NCBI GenBank assembly: GCA_020746875.1
Contig: JAGTJL010000013.1
Span: 1,736,001 to 1,800,000, forward strand
Length of the DNA stretch: 64,000 bases
DNA from: Rhexocercosporidium sp. MPI-PUGE-AT-0058
Taxonomy: Eukaryota; Ascomycota; Leotiomycetes; Helotiales
Direction of reading: 5' to 3'
Positions 24,331 through 36,518 of this stretch are shown piece by piece (the stretch's first letter is position 1; each line of letters begins with the position of its first letter). The position numbers were made by a program, and so were the translations under genes. The notes below the pieces were generated by a model that was given only the letters and a program-made list of their open reading frames with translations, searched no databases and was not told where the DNA came from.

Positions 24331-26490
24331 TTTTAAAATACTTATAATCTTTAAATAATTTATACGACTTATTTATTTTTTTAAAAAGCGTTAAAAATAT
24401 TATAATTCTTATAATACTTAAAAGTATATCACAAGTGCTTAAAAAGTAAATTAAACGTAACTTATATTTAAAGAAAACGAGGTTCTGTTTACGCTCTAAT
24501 TATCGTATTATATAATATTCTCTAATTAGCAAGCCTTCTTTATTCCATCTTAAAGTATAATTTATATTATAAAACTAAAGACTAATCTTATAAAAACGAG
24601 CTTTAAAAATAATATTAATATAAAAGTTTTCTATAATTACGATATTATAAAGCGTGAAATTAAATAATTTTTTATTTAAACCTTTAAGCACTCCTTTCAT
24701 AACTTAAGTTCCGCGCCTAATAATAAGCAACTAAAAGCTCTTATACTTAATTAAATCCTCAGGAGTGAATTTCACAAAAAATCTTTTTAATAATATTAAA
24801 CAATCGTTAACTAAATTAGTCGCTTTATAATTATTTAATAAAATAAAATCTAATAAAAGATAAGATGAATTTCAAAGGGAGTATATACTTATAGCTAAAT
24901 ACTTAGCTAAATTAAGTAAGAACACCGGGTGCGCGTAAGTCTCGCTTATTCCTCTTTTATTTAATAAGTTTCCAGGAAAAATAAACTTTCTTTTATTTAA
25001 TTTATTAAATCTTTATTTATTTAATTTCGCTAAGAAATCTTTTATTAATTAAGAGAAAAGCTTATTTAAGCTTATTTACCCGCGGAAAGCTTTTTATTAT
25101 AACGTAATAAACCGCTGCCGGATCTTATTATAATATTAATTATTTATTTTTAAGTTTAAATACGTTACTTTATCTTAATATTTAATAAATATTTTTCTAT
25201 AAACTGCTATTTAAAGACGAATATAATTTAAAAGAGACTAATAGTAAGTTTTATTCTTTAAGTATAAATATACTTTTTTTATAAGTTTTCTTTTTATTTT
25301 AAATCGGTTTAATTTTTAATTATATAAATCAAAAGCTTCCGAGTCGAGTATCTTATTATTATCAAAGCGTAAATTAAGAGTGAAGAAATAATTATGCTCT
25401 AATTTTCTACTTATAAGCTATTAATACTGGCGATCGACTTAATTAAAATAAAATAGCCGTACGAGTTATTCTAAGAAGTATTTAAAAGATATCTCGAGCT
25501 CGTCGACTTCCTTAGTCTTAAGAAAGTACTTTTAAGCTTATAAATTGTCAAAATTACTAATTATAATTAAGAAAAGGTTAATATTAAGGGTGTCGAGCAC
25601 TTCTGATATATAATACAAATTCCTTTTACGAATTAACTTTTAATATTATATAATCTAAACTTTTAAGTTTTAAACGTTCTTTATATTTAAAGATTATAAG
25701 TAATCTTAATAAATTATCGTCTAAATCGTTATATTCGTTTAATATAAAACTATGTTAAGCGTGCGAATTAATGCTTTAATATTAGCTCTTTTCTTAATAA
25801 CGAGCTATGCAGCCGCTATATTAAAAAATTAACGGCTTATAATTTTCTTAATTTATTTATAAAACTTAAAGTATACCGTAGTTCGTAATTACTATATCAC
25901 GCATTTTATAATATGCGCTTTAGCTTCGGCCTCGGCTTCCTTTTAATAAGATTCTACGGTTATTTTAATAAACTCGTGCAGTCGAGTAAGAAAAGGAGTA
26001 ATAAAAGCGTTAAAGCTTGCAATTATTTAATCTGAAGAAGACGCAGTTACTGCGTGACGATCGAGCGCCTATTTCTGGAGTTATTCGTTATACTCGTTTA
26101 TCTTTATTATATAATTTAATTTAACGAGATTATTCTTTTATTAAGTAATCTGCTCGACGATCCGTGGATTTTTATTAATAATTTCAATTAGTGTTTTTAT
26201 ATCTAAAGCATTTAAATTAATAAAAGGCTAAAGTCCGAGTATTTAAGCGCTAAGAGTTAAATGATTCATTTATAACGGGAAGTCTTCAGGTTTTAAGTAT
26301 ATAATATTTACGTTAAAACCGCTAAGACTATCGTACGATAACATCTCGATAATCGCGCTAAGAAGTGCGTTAAAGTTTAAGCGTAAGGAAAAGAAACGAA
26401 AATCGTAAAGTTAGAATTAAATAAGCTTAACTGAAGCTCGAAATCTATATATACTAAAAGTAACTTATAAAGACAAATATGGCTCTTAAC

Positions 26491-26679
26491 TATTATATAA
26501 ATATAAAGCAGGCTTTTCGTAGTTTAAGAGCTTTATAATTAATATAAAAAGCAAGAGTTTAAAAGATTTATTAAAGTAAGCGTTATCCTTTATAAAAGAG
26601 AACTGTAACCCGAGTATATATACACGTGAGTGCTTACGAAAGCATACACATGACCAGTAGACTGCGCTAAGGCGCGACA
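26491..26679 (-). repeat. Copia LTR (right copy, 5' LTR in element orientation)
   Basis: 189 bp; ends GGCGCGACA with the TGTCG/CGACA terminal pair. Left terminus reads TATTATATAA where the other copy reads TGTCGTACAG, i.e. C-to-T and G-to-A only. Confidence 0.92.
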
Positions 26680-26684
26680 CGAAC
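26680..26684. repeat. Target-site duplication of Copia element, right
   Basis: CGAAC, identical to 18321-18325. Confidence 0.9.
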
Positions 26685-26699
26685 ACTTATAACTATAAG

Positions 26700-26880
26700 T
26701 AAAATGTGGTGTAGAAGTGGATTAAGGCACTGCGAGCAGTTTGAGTTGAATTGCAGTAATTAATTATCCTAAAATTACAGAAGGAAATCAGGAGAAAACA
26801 GCTGTTCTCCTGAAGGCGGTCTACAGTAGCAGAACCTAATTAGGTTATATACAGTGCTAATAGAGCAGTTGCCCGTGCTT
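26700..26880. other. GC-richer islet between Copia and gypsy remains
   Basis: About 180 bp with near-normal composition and almost no RIP look, starting near TGTGGTGTAGAAGTGG. It sits between the right Copia LTR and the gypsy protease relic. It may be the 5' end of the DDE transposon, cut off from its gene by the Copia insertion, or a short unrelated insertion. No coding potential. Confidence 0.4.
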
Positions 26881-26889
26881 ATACGATAT

Positions 26890-28085
26890 AAAAGTAATTA
26901 CTTAATCTTTAACGTTAATATTAAAATATTAAAATGATAAGCTATAATAGATTTTGAAGCGCAAGAGAATTTTATATCTTTTATTATTACGATCCGATAT
27001 CTTTTACTTACCGAAGTCAAAACCGACGATTATTAGCTAATACTCGCCGATAAAGAACTTGCCGTAAACGGCCTAATCGATATGTAAATAATATTATTAT
27101 ATATAAGTATCGGCGGATATTCCGAATATATCAGTTCGATATAACCTAAATCGGAAAGCACGATATTATCCTAAGGTTATTACAAATAAAGCTTTATAAC
27201 CCGAGGATCGACTAGCAGATGCAGAAACTAGAGTTTAATAATTATAAAAGCTATTTTAAGATAAAAAACTAATTAAGGGCTTAAAAAAGTTAAGCGCAAC
27301 TTCTAAAGAAAAGCTGGGGAATAAAGCAACAGGCCTTATAACGAACGAAATACCGTTAAAATATAAGCGGTTTAAGGTATTATTTAAAGAAGAATTAAGC
27401 AGCAGCGCTTTATTTAAATACTAAGACTATAATTATCGGATCGAGTTAATTAAAGGCATAAAGCCGATATTTTAATTATTACGGGAATATTTAACTACGG
27501 ACTTAATAATAATTAAAAAAATATATTAATAAAAACCTAGCGAAAAGGTTTATCCGAGAGTCTAAATCCTTTTAAGGAAATAACGTCTTCTTCGCGAAGA
27601 AAAAAGACGGTAAATAAAGAATATATATCGATTACCGTCGATTAAACGATATTATTAAAAAATATCGTTATATATTACTTTTAGTTAAGGAATTACGCAG
27701 TAAGCTCAACGGCGCTAAGATCTTCACTTAGCTCGACCTATGAGGCGCGTATAACTTCGTAAGAATAATTAAAAGAGAAAAGAAGAAAATAGTATTTTAT
27801 ATACGTTTCGATTATTATAAGTATACGGTTATGCCTTTTAAACTAATTAACGCGCTTATTATATTTCAGCGTTTAATTAATAATATTTTACGGTAATATT
27901 TAAACGTAATATATATATATATATATATATTATCTAAATAATATTTTAATTTATTTTAAAATAAAAGAATAATACGTAAGAAATATTATAATAATATTCG
28001 AAAAGCTAAAGGTTTCTTCGATGCTTTTAAAATTAAAGAAATACTATTTTTATAAAAAAGAAATCACTTACTTACAGCGTAAAAA
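26890..28085 (+). pseudogene. Ty3/gypsy protease and reverse transcriptase relic
   Basis: The end of the aspartic protease region is seen near 27130-27250 (FDIT.IGKHDIIL followed by NPRID). The RT palm runs from about 27590 to 28085: FFAKKKDGK, IDYRRLND, then LNGAKIFT.LDL.GAYNFVRI, YKYTVMPFKLINA, FQRLINNIL and an eroded YxDD region in a TA repeat. All are in one plus frame with RIP-type stops. This continues the gag half at 14.05-15.2 kb. It stops abruptly where the hAT element starts, and no RNase H, integrase or 3' LTR follows at 32.1 kb. Confidence 0.88.
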
Positions 28086-28929
28086 ATGATTAGATTAGAT
28101 TAGATTAATGGCTATTAATCTAATTCTAATTAAGAAAAATTTAGATTAATCTAATTTTAATTTGATTAATACAAGAGCCACATCCTAATTAGGCTTAGTT
28201 ACTTAAGGCTAGTCTAAAATAGGCTTAGTGGATACTAAGAATAGAATTAGTCAAAGCTTCAAAGACTCGGTTAATCTAAGCGAGGTAAAATCGATCCTAA
28301 AGTTATTTACTTTATATTTGTTATATAATTATAAAATTCATAAAAGGTAATAATATATTAATAATTTATATCCAGAAATTAGTAATAAGAAAATCTATTT
28401 TAAGAAAAGGAAAACTAAAATTTTATTAATAAATAACTTTTTATAATCAAGTATGTCTTATTTATTAAAGTAATTCTAAATATATTTTAAAATATTTAAT
28501 AATTTTAAATCTAATAATAGAAAATACTATATTAGTAATATTTATAATAGTAGGATTCATTTTAAGAAGAATAAATTAGAGTTCTATTAATAGAATAGTT
28601 ATTTATAATTAAGTGTTTCTTATTTGTCAAATAATTTTAAATACTTTTTTAAAGCATTCGATAGAATTCTACTTATTATAAATCAATTACACTTAATTAT
28701 AAATCTATAAAAGTCTGACATATATTAATTATAAATTACAAGTATGATTTATAATTAATAGAATTAATTAAAAAGTAATATTATTTATATAAACAAGAGT
28801 TCCTTCTTTTAAAGATAGATTTTCTTTTAATTAGAAATCAATTACTTTTATTATTAATACTTTTATTATAATTATTACGATTATTACTTTTTATAGTATT
28901 AATACTATTAGTACTTATACGAAATGTCT

Positions 28930-31870
28930 TAAACATCCTTTATTAAGCTTAATTTAGAGCAAAATCAATTTACTTTTTAATTAGAGCTTTTAAACGAAGC
29001 TCTTTTTATATTTAAAGAGAAGTTATTTTTTAAGATTTTAGACGATCCTAAAGAAAACCCCGAAGACCTGAAGAATTACCGCTCGGTTACTATTAGGTGT
29101 TTATTTATAGGTTGTCGGTAAGTTATTCTTGTTTTATTAATAATAAAATTAATAATTAACTTATTTATTAGAAAGGCGTGGTTTAATTAATGAGTATATT
29201 AATCGACTAGTAATTATATTACTCATTATCGGCACTCATATAAAAGCTATAATATTAGTCGCTTTTTGAGTGGTTTATTAAGTAATAATAGTAAGTTATT
29301 CTAATAATACTTATTTAATATAAAATATAATTAATAATAATAATAAATACTTTAGACGCCGAATTTTCTTAAGGCTCTTCGACTATATTAGACGCTTTCT
29401 CTTGACAAAGAGCTAATAAGCGTAAAGAATCGGAAAAAGAATCGTTTAATATTAATAAATTTAAGAATTTACTTCTTTACTTTATTATATTAAATAATAT
29501 CTCTTTTCGAGCCATTTCCAGTATATCTTTTAAGGAATTAGCGTTTTATCTTAACGAGTAAGTCTTTATTTATTAACTTTAATCTTTAATAATATATTAA
29601 TATTAATTAGTTAAGTACTTCCGATTTATTCGGCAATAATAAAAGAAGAGTTAAATACTCTTTATTTATTAAAACAAAATATAATTAAAGAAGAATTATA
29701 CGACGTTATTACTTCGAATAGTGTGGAGGGGAAAACACTAAGTACACAACAAGAGGGTAGTAAAGCAAGTGCCGGAGGGTAAACGTAAGAAATACTCATT
29801 TAACGAATACTAAAGATATTATATATTTAAGGAGTATAGTTTATTAAGGGAAGAGAGAGGTATAATTTAAATAAGAAGGAAAAGTTATAATAATAAAAAT
29901 CGTTATTGTCCTTAAAGGATGTTACCCTAAAAGCTATCTTAAATACAGCAAGATGCAGCTCAATCACGTGACAAATGGACCTCTGAGGTCAACCCACCAC
30001 AATAGTAATTTCTCTTTAACTTTAGACGCTTGGACCGCTATTAATTAAGACGCTTATCTTGGTATTATAATACAAGTTTATTTTATTTATATTTTTAATA
30101 ATACTTTAATATAACTAACTTATTAATTTAGTCACTTTATTAATAACGACTTCAAATTAAAAAGTTATTTATTAGCTATGCGACCTTTTATCGAAAAGCA
30201 TTCCGGAGCTTATATATTTTAAGTTTTATTAGAGGCTTTAAAGGAATATAAAATCGAATTTAATATCTTTACGTAAGTTGTCTTTTAATAAAATTTAATA
30301 TAATTATTAACTTTTAATAAAATTACTAGAGATAACGCGAGTTCTAACGATACTCTTATTAGTACTTTAAAATAGTATTATATAAGAGAATCTATAAAAT
30401 TCCAAGGCGATATAGCTTGTTTAGCTCACGTACTTAATTTAGTCGTTTAAGATATATTAAAAGCTCTTATAAAAGAAGCTTATAATAATATTAACGATAA
30501 CGATATTTATTAATAAGAGAATGATTAAGAAGAGGAATATAATAATAAGTCTTTTAATTAATTCTTTTTAAATATATTTCTTTAGAAAAAAATAAGAAAA
30601 ATAATTCTTGGTATTCGGTATTTATAAGAGAATAAAAGAAACTTCGATATACAAGTTAAAGCTTTAGGGATTAATAATCCTCGGCTACCCTAATTAAGTA
30701 AGTCTTAATTATTTAATTATTTAATATTAATATATTAACTTTATTAATAAATTAAAAAACCCGGTGGTCTTTTATAGCTAATATACTTAAAGACTTTTTA
30801 TACGTTTGGCCGGCTATTAAAATCGTTATAAGCTACTCGACTACTAAGTCTTTTCAAAAGAATAAAGAAATACTTCTTTTAAAAGACTTAGAAGTAGCTT
30901 ATTTAAAAACGTGTTATAAGGTATTTAATATCTTTACAAAGCCTACTATTAAGCTTCAAGTCGAAAAATATCTTACGATTTACTATTTACTTCCCGAAGT
31001 ATATAAGTTATACACTCGATTAGAAGGATTAAAAGAAGAAATAAATGTAAGTACTTCTTATTAATAATATTAATATTATATAATTTACTAATTTATTCCT
31101 AGGATCCCAGTTTCACCGATGTTATTAATAGAGGGCTTATTAAGCTCCGAAAATACTATCCTAAAACAGGAAATATAAACGAAAATAATAAGAGCTTTTA
31201 TTTAGCTTTAATATTAGACCCTCGAATTAAACGAAAAGGTTTAGAGGTTATTAGCTTATCTCGAAATCAAGCCTTTGAAATCTATTGTAGATTAGAAGAA
31301 GTTTATAATATATAAGTTATTTTTTAATATATTAAGAGAATATATTAATATTAACCTATTAAATAGCTTTAAAGTCGACTTCGCGCTAGCAAACCCTCTT
31401 ATAGAAGAAAACGCTCAAAATCTAGCTTTAGAAGATAGCGACGACGATTCTGATATTTATTTACAAGAAGACGATAATAACGATTTAAGCGAATTAGATC
31501 GCTACTTTTAAGAACTTAGAGATATTAAAACAGTAAGTAATATAGCTTTTATATTTATATTATATATATACTAATTCTATAATAGACTCGACCTCTTACT
31601 TTTTGGCTTTAAAATAAGGATAAATACCCTGTATTATCTTTAATAGCTAGAAATTATTTACAAATTCCAGTTACTTCAGCATTTAGTGAGAGGTTTTTTA
31701 GTTAAGGGGCTCTAATTATTAATAAGTTAAGAAATCGGCTAGCAAAAGATACTTTTGAGTAAATTATTTGCTTAAAAAGTTAGGGGGTTATTAAAGAAAA
31801 AGAAGAAGAAGACGATATAAGAGAAGAAGTTAGAAATATTGAAGATAATAACTTATTCTTTATTGAATAG
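28930..31870 (+). pseudogene. hAT transposase relic
   Basis: Fragments in family order: an N-terminal FRAISSISFKELAFYLNE-like block near 29510-29560; the catalytic-domain ITRDNASSNDTLISTLK near 30320-30370; FQGDIACLAHVLNLVV near 30400-30445; an acidic stretch near 31430-31500; and the C-terminal dimerisation block (YPVLSLIARNYLQIPVTSAF then SERFFS) near 31630-31700. Several short introns or frame changes plus RIP stops are present. It cannot be active. Confidence 0.83.
29722..30001 (+). mobile_element. 280-bp LTR-like element, copy 2
   Basis: Termini TGTGG/CCACA, flanked by ATAG at 29718-29721 and 30002-30005 (or AATAG if the last A is shared). It interrupts the hAT transposase relic. It retains more GC than its host element and looks like a solo LTR of an element not otherwise in the window. 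Confidence 0.87.
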
Positions 31871-32110
31871 GTTTATTAGTTAGTTTATTAGTTAGTTTAT
31901 TAATTACTTATTTAAGTACTTAGTTATTTGATTAATTATTATTTAAAGATATTTATATAATATTATTATAAATTACTTATTAATTAAATTAATCTAGATT
32001 AATCTAGATTAATTAATCTAAATCTAATCTAATTAAGAAAAATTTAGATTAATTTAATTCTAATCTAATTTAATCAATTAATCTGATTATTAATCGATTA
32101 ATATGATTTT

Positions 32111-33687
32111 TTTTTTCTCACACTGTGTAATGTGCACACTCATCACTCTTATTCTTATGAGATCGGGCCCGCAGTATAAGAGGACCGAAGCTTCCGCGGT
32201 ATAAGTAGAATCAGTCCTACTTGTATTTTCTGTCACGCCGGCGTTTTGTTTCCCCTCACAGGTAACCTCCTTTATACGCTTCTTCTCTGGACTTCTTAGA
32301 AGGCCAGAGATTAGTTCTTTGAATATATTTTCCCTGAACCTCTACAAAGCTTTGCCTACCGTGTACTCCATCTGACATTGGGAGGACGGCCCACTGGTAC
32401 TAAACGTGCTAACAATCCCTAGTCATCTTCCCACGGCGTGACCCTGCAGCGACTTCAAGACCTCCACCGAACTTCTGGAGAGTGTGTAAAGAATGAGACC
32501 GAAGCCCTATCTTATTGGAATTCCTGGGAGTTGTTTGTCGTATCATGAGTCCTCAGACTTGCTATATATCAGCAGAATTGTTCGCTGCTCCAACCACGAT
32601 GCAAGAAATTAAAACAGACCAACAGACCAACGATTGTCTTTCTTGGGTGTAGCATTGAGAAAGCTATACGGACCAGTACTAAGACTCTCAACTACTCCAT
32701 TACTAAGCGCGAAAGCACATTGTGTTAATTCAAAGTCACACCGATATTGCGAAGCTAGGAAGGACGTCCTTTTCTTGAACAATTCGTCCATCACCCCATT
32801 CGGGAACAATGGAACGCCTGAGAAAATCTAGCGAGAGCATCAAAATTTCCTGGGTGTGTTGGAATTTAGGCGATGCCAGATAAAAGCAGTGTCACGACCT
32901 TCTAACGTCTTAAGACTATCTTGAAGGTCGAAGTTTTGGGGTTTGTTGATGTTTTGCCAGCGCCTCTGTCAATAGTGGAACTGCCGACCGCCAATCGGGG
33001 TAGGTGAGCCCAAAATCTCAGTGATGTCGGTCCGATACGTACTCGTGCCCCATTCGCTGTTGCTAGAAGATTCACAGCCCAGACTCCCTTCAGCAGGATT
33101 AACGAAGTTGTGAATCATGGTAGCTGCCAAGCCCCATTATTATACTTTTTTCTTAGGTATGGACGTGACTTCGCGCGCTCTTTACACCTCCTCCGAGCCC
33201 CTCTTACTCGGTCATATCTCAACCCCGAGGAGCGAATGCTTTGAGTTACCCCGCAATATCGTGCATACTGTAGGTAGTACCCTGAGCAGACTACAGTCCA
33301 AGAAGGATGATGCCTCCCGTGCCCCGTTCCAAACTCCAACCTAACAGTGTTCTCCTCAACCTCCCGTGTTCGATATTCTCTGGGGTCTTAAGATTTTCTT
33401 GCTGTATTTTTGCTCGCACTTACTTTATTAGCCCAATGCACTATCTTTCACTCCCATTCTTCTTCATTTCAACCTCGCCCCCGCCTCAGTAAATACCTTA
33501 AAGATTGTCCTTACTTGTATCCTTCCTACGTTTGATTCATGATTCAACCAGATCTACCGTATTCCATGATTCACTGTACTTTTGTTCTATAAGTAGTGGT
33601 TCATCGTATCTTTCCTATAATACTCTTTTTCTTTGGATTATTTTCTGAAGTTGTTTTATTGCCTCACGGTCTTCCGTATTGTGCCGA
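32111..33687. other. Intergenic after the AT-rich block
   Basis: Normal composition returns at once. No gene recognised; short open frames (for example 32609-32831 on both strands) have no motif. It contains copy 2 of the 46-bp repeat. Confidence 0.4.
32377..32422 (+). repeat. 46-bp dispersed repeat, copy 2
   Basis: Partner of 8402-8447, with about 42 of 46 positions equal by hand alignment and transitions only. Confidence 0.75.
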
Positions 33688-36518
33688 ATGGCTTCGAGGC
33701 AAGCAGGTCTTGCGGAGGTGAGGGGGCCACACTTGCTGCCAGACACAGGGCGACCATACCAACAGACTCCGTTCCGTGATCATCTCCCCCGCAGTTCAAG
33801 AACGGCCTGCCAGAGATGTCGCGAGCACAAGGTATAATTTATCCAAATTCCCTCTGTAGCGTTTGCACCTAATTGTTGTCAGAAACCGACTAATTTTTGA
33901 CGATTCCAGCTAAAATGTAGCCGGGATCATCCAGCATGCTCCCGTTGTTCTCGACAACGACTCTCATGTTCATACCCACTGCCGCCTGATCGGAAACTCA
34001 TTGCATCCTCACGCAAGTTATCCAGGCTGCGGGAAACAGATCAACAGTTGAGGAGGAGGGGAAAGCAAACGGTTGAGAATGGAAATCGTTTTGGCTACGG
34101 TCAGCTTTCGACATCGTTACCTCATGAGTCCCTTAGCGATAGTCATCGATCTCTTGGGTCACTGAATGTCGAACCTACTGGAGTCGCTCGCGAAACTGAC
34201 GATGAATCCGATCTAAACGCTCGGAAAAGACCTCTTCCCTCTTCTCAAGAAGAAATAATATCCCCAGTGCCGGGTTCTAGTAGCAATCGTACGGTAAGTC
34301 CCATTATCCGACTGCGCTATAAAGCATGACTATATCTCCAGAGGCTTGTCTAACACGCTTTTGATTATTCAGAGATATACCATTAGCGAAGCACACCCTG
34401 TTGCCCACCCCACGATCTGCAATGAATCATCTGCAACCACGCTCGCCTCGTTGCCTCCGCGTGCCATTGGGTTCTCGCTTTTAGAAATATATTTCGAGCG
34501 CATGTACAATTCTTCTCTTCTGTTCCACAAATCTACACTATTTGGGGAATACATGGAGGACAAACTCCCTAATTTTCTCGTGCGGTCAATCTTTGCACTA
34601 TCTTCTCTGTAAGGTGGCCCCTTTACTTATTGAATCAAGACTCTAATTGCCCGCGGGTTTCTGTATGAAACAAATGAGCCGCATCGTCGAAGGATGGCAC
34701 CCCCTGAGCTGTCGACGTTGAGCTCATATCATAGAAATGGCCGACATTGGGCTCAAGCAGCGAGCCAGGAGGTCCTCAGTCTTGCTGATCAGCCATCTTT
34801 GATCACATCCCAGACCTTTCTATGTCTTACCTTCTATTGGTTTGCGGATGGGCAGACAGATCGTGCCAGGATACACCTTAGTAAGTCATCTTAAACAGTC
34901 ATTTCCCTCTCTCCTTAATTGTCTCATGAGTATTTACCATGCATCTTGGCTTCGTAGCTAATTATACTGTTCACAGCTTTGGCTTACCATGGTTGTTGCA
35001 ATTTGATATACAATCAACTGTCGAAATCTGATTTTGCTCCTACATCAGCTCTTGCAATGGAGCATGAAATGAAAAGACGCTGTCTTTGGGCTTCATGGGC
35101 AACCTCGAGCATTACCTCGGAACCTAGGTCATTTGCAAAATGTGCTTGGTCAGAAGTCGCCAATGTGCCTTTACCGAGCACATGTCCCAACAGCGGGTCT
35201 TCGTTGGTCTCTCTAGTTGACCAAAAAATGGATGAAGACTGGCAATGTTCGACGCATGAGCAAACTTGTAGGGAGGAAGACGAAAGCCCCATTTGGGCAG
35301 AGATAATGAAGATTGTGGGAGTCTGGTATGTTGCATACTTCTCGAGTGATTGGCCTACTAGCTGACGTGGACGTACCCTACGCAGGGTAAAGATTCAGCT
35401 TCTTGCTACTGAAAGCTCTTCATACGCCGATGACCGCCTTTTCCATCAAATGGCACAATTGTCACGAACCTTAAAGTCAATTTCCCAGTCGGACTCATTT
35501 TCTCGATGGATGATGCCCCATTGCTCAGCCATTGACCATATGACTGAACTAAGAATCTTTCTTACTTCTCTGTGTCACGCTTGCCACATCATCTTACATG
35601 TGACAGTTGTACCCCTATTCTCTGGCCGGCCTTTTGATGTTGCCCGAACACCAATTTCCACTCGTAACAGCGGTGACACGATACTCGAACACGCTGCAAT
35701 GGTGGGGCGGCTGCTACAACAATATCTATCCACAGATCCTGACATAACTAAACTAAGTCCTCTAGTTGGATTTGTGGCATTCATCTCAGGCTCGGTGCTT
35801 GTAATTTCGGCAAGATCACAAAAGTACAGAGACTGCAATGGCCAGAGCATACCCTTATCTTCCGACATCAGATTGATCGAAGCATGCCTCGTAACGCTGG
35901 ACACTCTTCGCACTTATTGGAAACCTTTGCAGCATCCAGTAAGCCCCCTTACATCACAGTTCTCGACACTCATTGAGACGAGTTTTGAAATAGATGAAGC
36001 TAACAACCTACACTTTTGATCAGTGGGAGATATTACAACATGCTGTTCTAGCCATGAAAATGGTTATATCCCCTTGCCAGGATGGCCAAGCGTCATATCT
36101 GGTCAGTAGCGAAGACCGTCCACTTGCAGAACATACGGCTACACTTCAAGGACAAGCAGACACCTCATTCATTACTCGCTACTTTTCACATCCGCAAAAA
36201 GCATCTATTCCTCGAGATGATTCTGGTCCCCAAAATATATCTAGACCAAATAGTGCTGAGGGCACTAATCAACCGCCAATATCCCGTTCGGAAACTAGCT
36301 CTGCAGAACAGACATCTCACCAGGATGGGCTTGTCGCCAGTGTACCAATCCCTGAACTGGTAGTCGAGGGTTATGATACGACATTCAACGAGGATTCAAT
36401 GACCGAATCAATTGGCGGTGACTGCTGGCTACAATTTTTGTTGACAAGTAGCTGGCAAGATAGTGAGGGTGGTGCTTCGTATGAACCACTGCTCCCTCTT
36501 GATCAACAATTCTTTTAG
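33688..36518 (+). CDS. Zn2Cys6 transcription factor with fungal-specific TF domain
   Basis: Nuclear DNA-binding regulator. Seven exons (33688-33831, 33910-34293, 34373-34608, 34657-34880, 34977-35325, 35386-35938, 36024-36518) give 794 residues. The binuclear zinc cluster is complete: Cys41-X2-Cys44-X6-Cys51-X6-Cys58-X2-Cys61-X6-Cys68. A short basic linker follows (RKLSRLRETDQQLRRR), then a disordered Ser-rich stretch. The middle-homology (fungal_trans) region starts at about residue 200 (LLEIYFERMYNSSLLFHK). The acidic C-terminus could be an activation region. One oddity: the third intron, needed to reach the FLYE exon in frame, has a GT donor (34609) but ends CGG at 34656 instead of AG. The gene may therefore be mis-spliced in this strain. 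Target genes are unknown; the hydrolase gene lies 0.9 kb downstream. Confidence 0.88.

Larger units (their letters stand above)
18326..26679 (-). mobile_element. Full-length Copia (Ty1) LTR retrotransposon, RIP-killed
   Basis: An 8354-bp element bounded by two 189-bp LTRs (18326-18514, 26491-26679) with TGTCG/CGACA termini and a perfect CGAAC target duplication. Coding order on the minus strand is integrase then reverse transcriptase, the Copia order. The integrase zinc-binding start is near 24290-24330 (WHLRVSYLGPDALRKL) and the integrase core end near 23350-23880. RT lies near 21450-22190, including the YKSRIIIQG start, a YVNNI (YVDD-type) box and FLGIKIIRDR. Gag would lie at 24.9-26.4 kb but is too eroded to define. 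Stops close every frame. The 2.3 kb beyond RT (18.5-20.8 kb) is long for RNase H alone and holds an opposite-strand relic. Confidence 0.93.
12841..32110. repeat. AT-rich block of nested, RIP-degraded transposons
   Basis: Composition changes abruptly at both ends. Within the block nearly all long frames are closed by TAA/TAG and the text is dominated by TA-rich words, yet protein homology survives between stops: gypsy Gag and RT, Copia integrase and RT, a DDE transposase and a hAT transposase. Trp codons read as stops and Cys as Tyr, which is what G-to-A change does. Short GC-richer islets (13340-13640, 17300-17580, 26700-26880, 29722-30001) stand out. No intact host gene is present. Confidence 0.93.
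28085..32110 (+). mobile_element. hAT-family DNA transposon relic
   Basis: Ends carry TTAGATTA-rich subterminal repeats: left 28088-28170, including the palindrome ATTAGATTAATggctATTAATCTAAT, and right 31985-32100. A block of about 40 bp (TAATTAAGAAAAATTTAGATTAAT...) is shared by the two ends. Between them lie transposase remnants on the plus strand. The 280-bp LTR-like unit is inserted at 29722-30001. Exact termini and 8-bp target duplication were not resolved. Confidence 0.8.
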
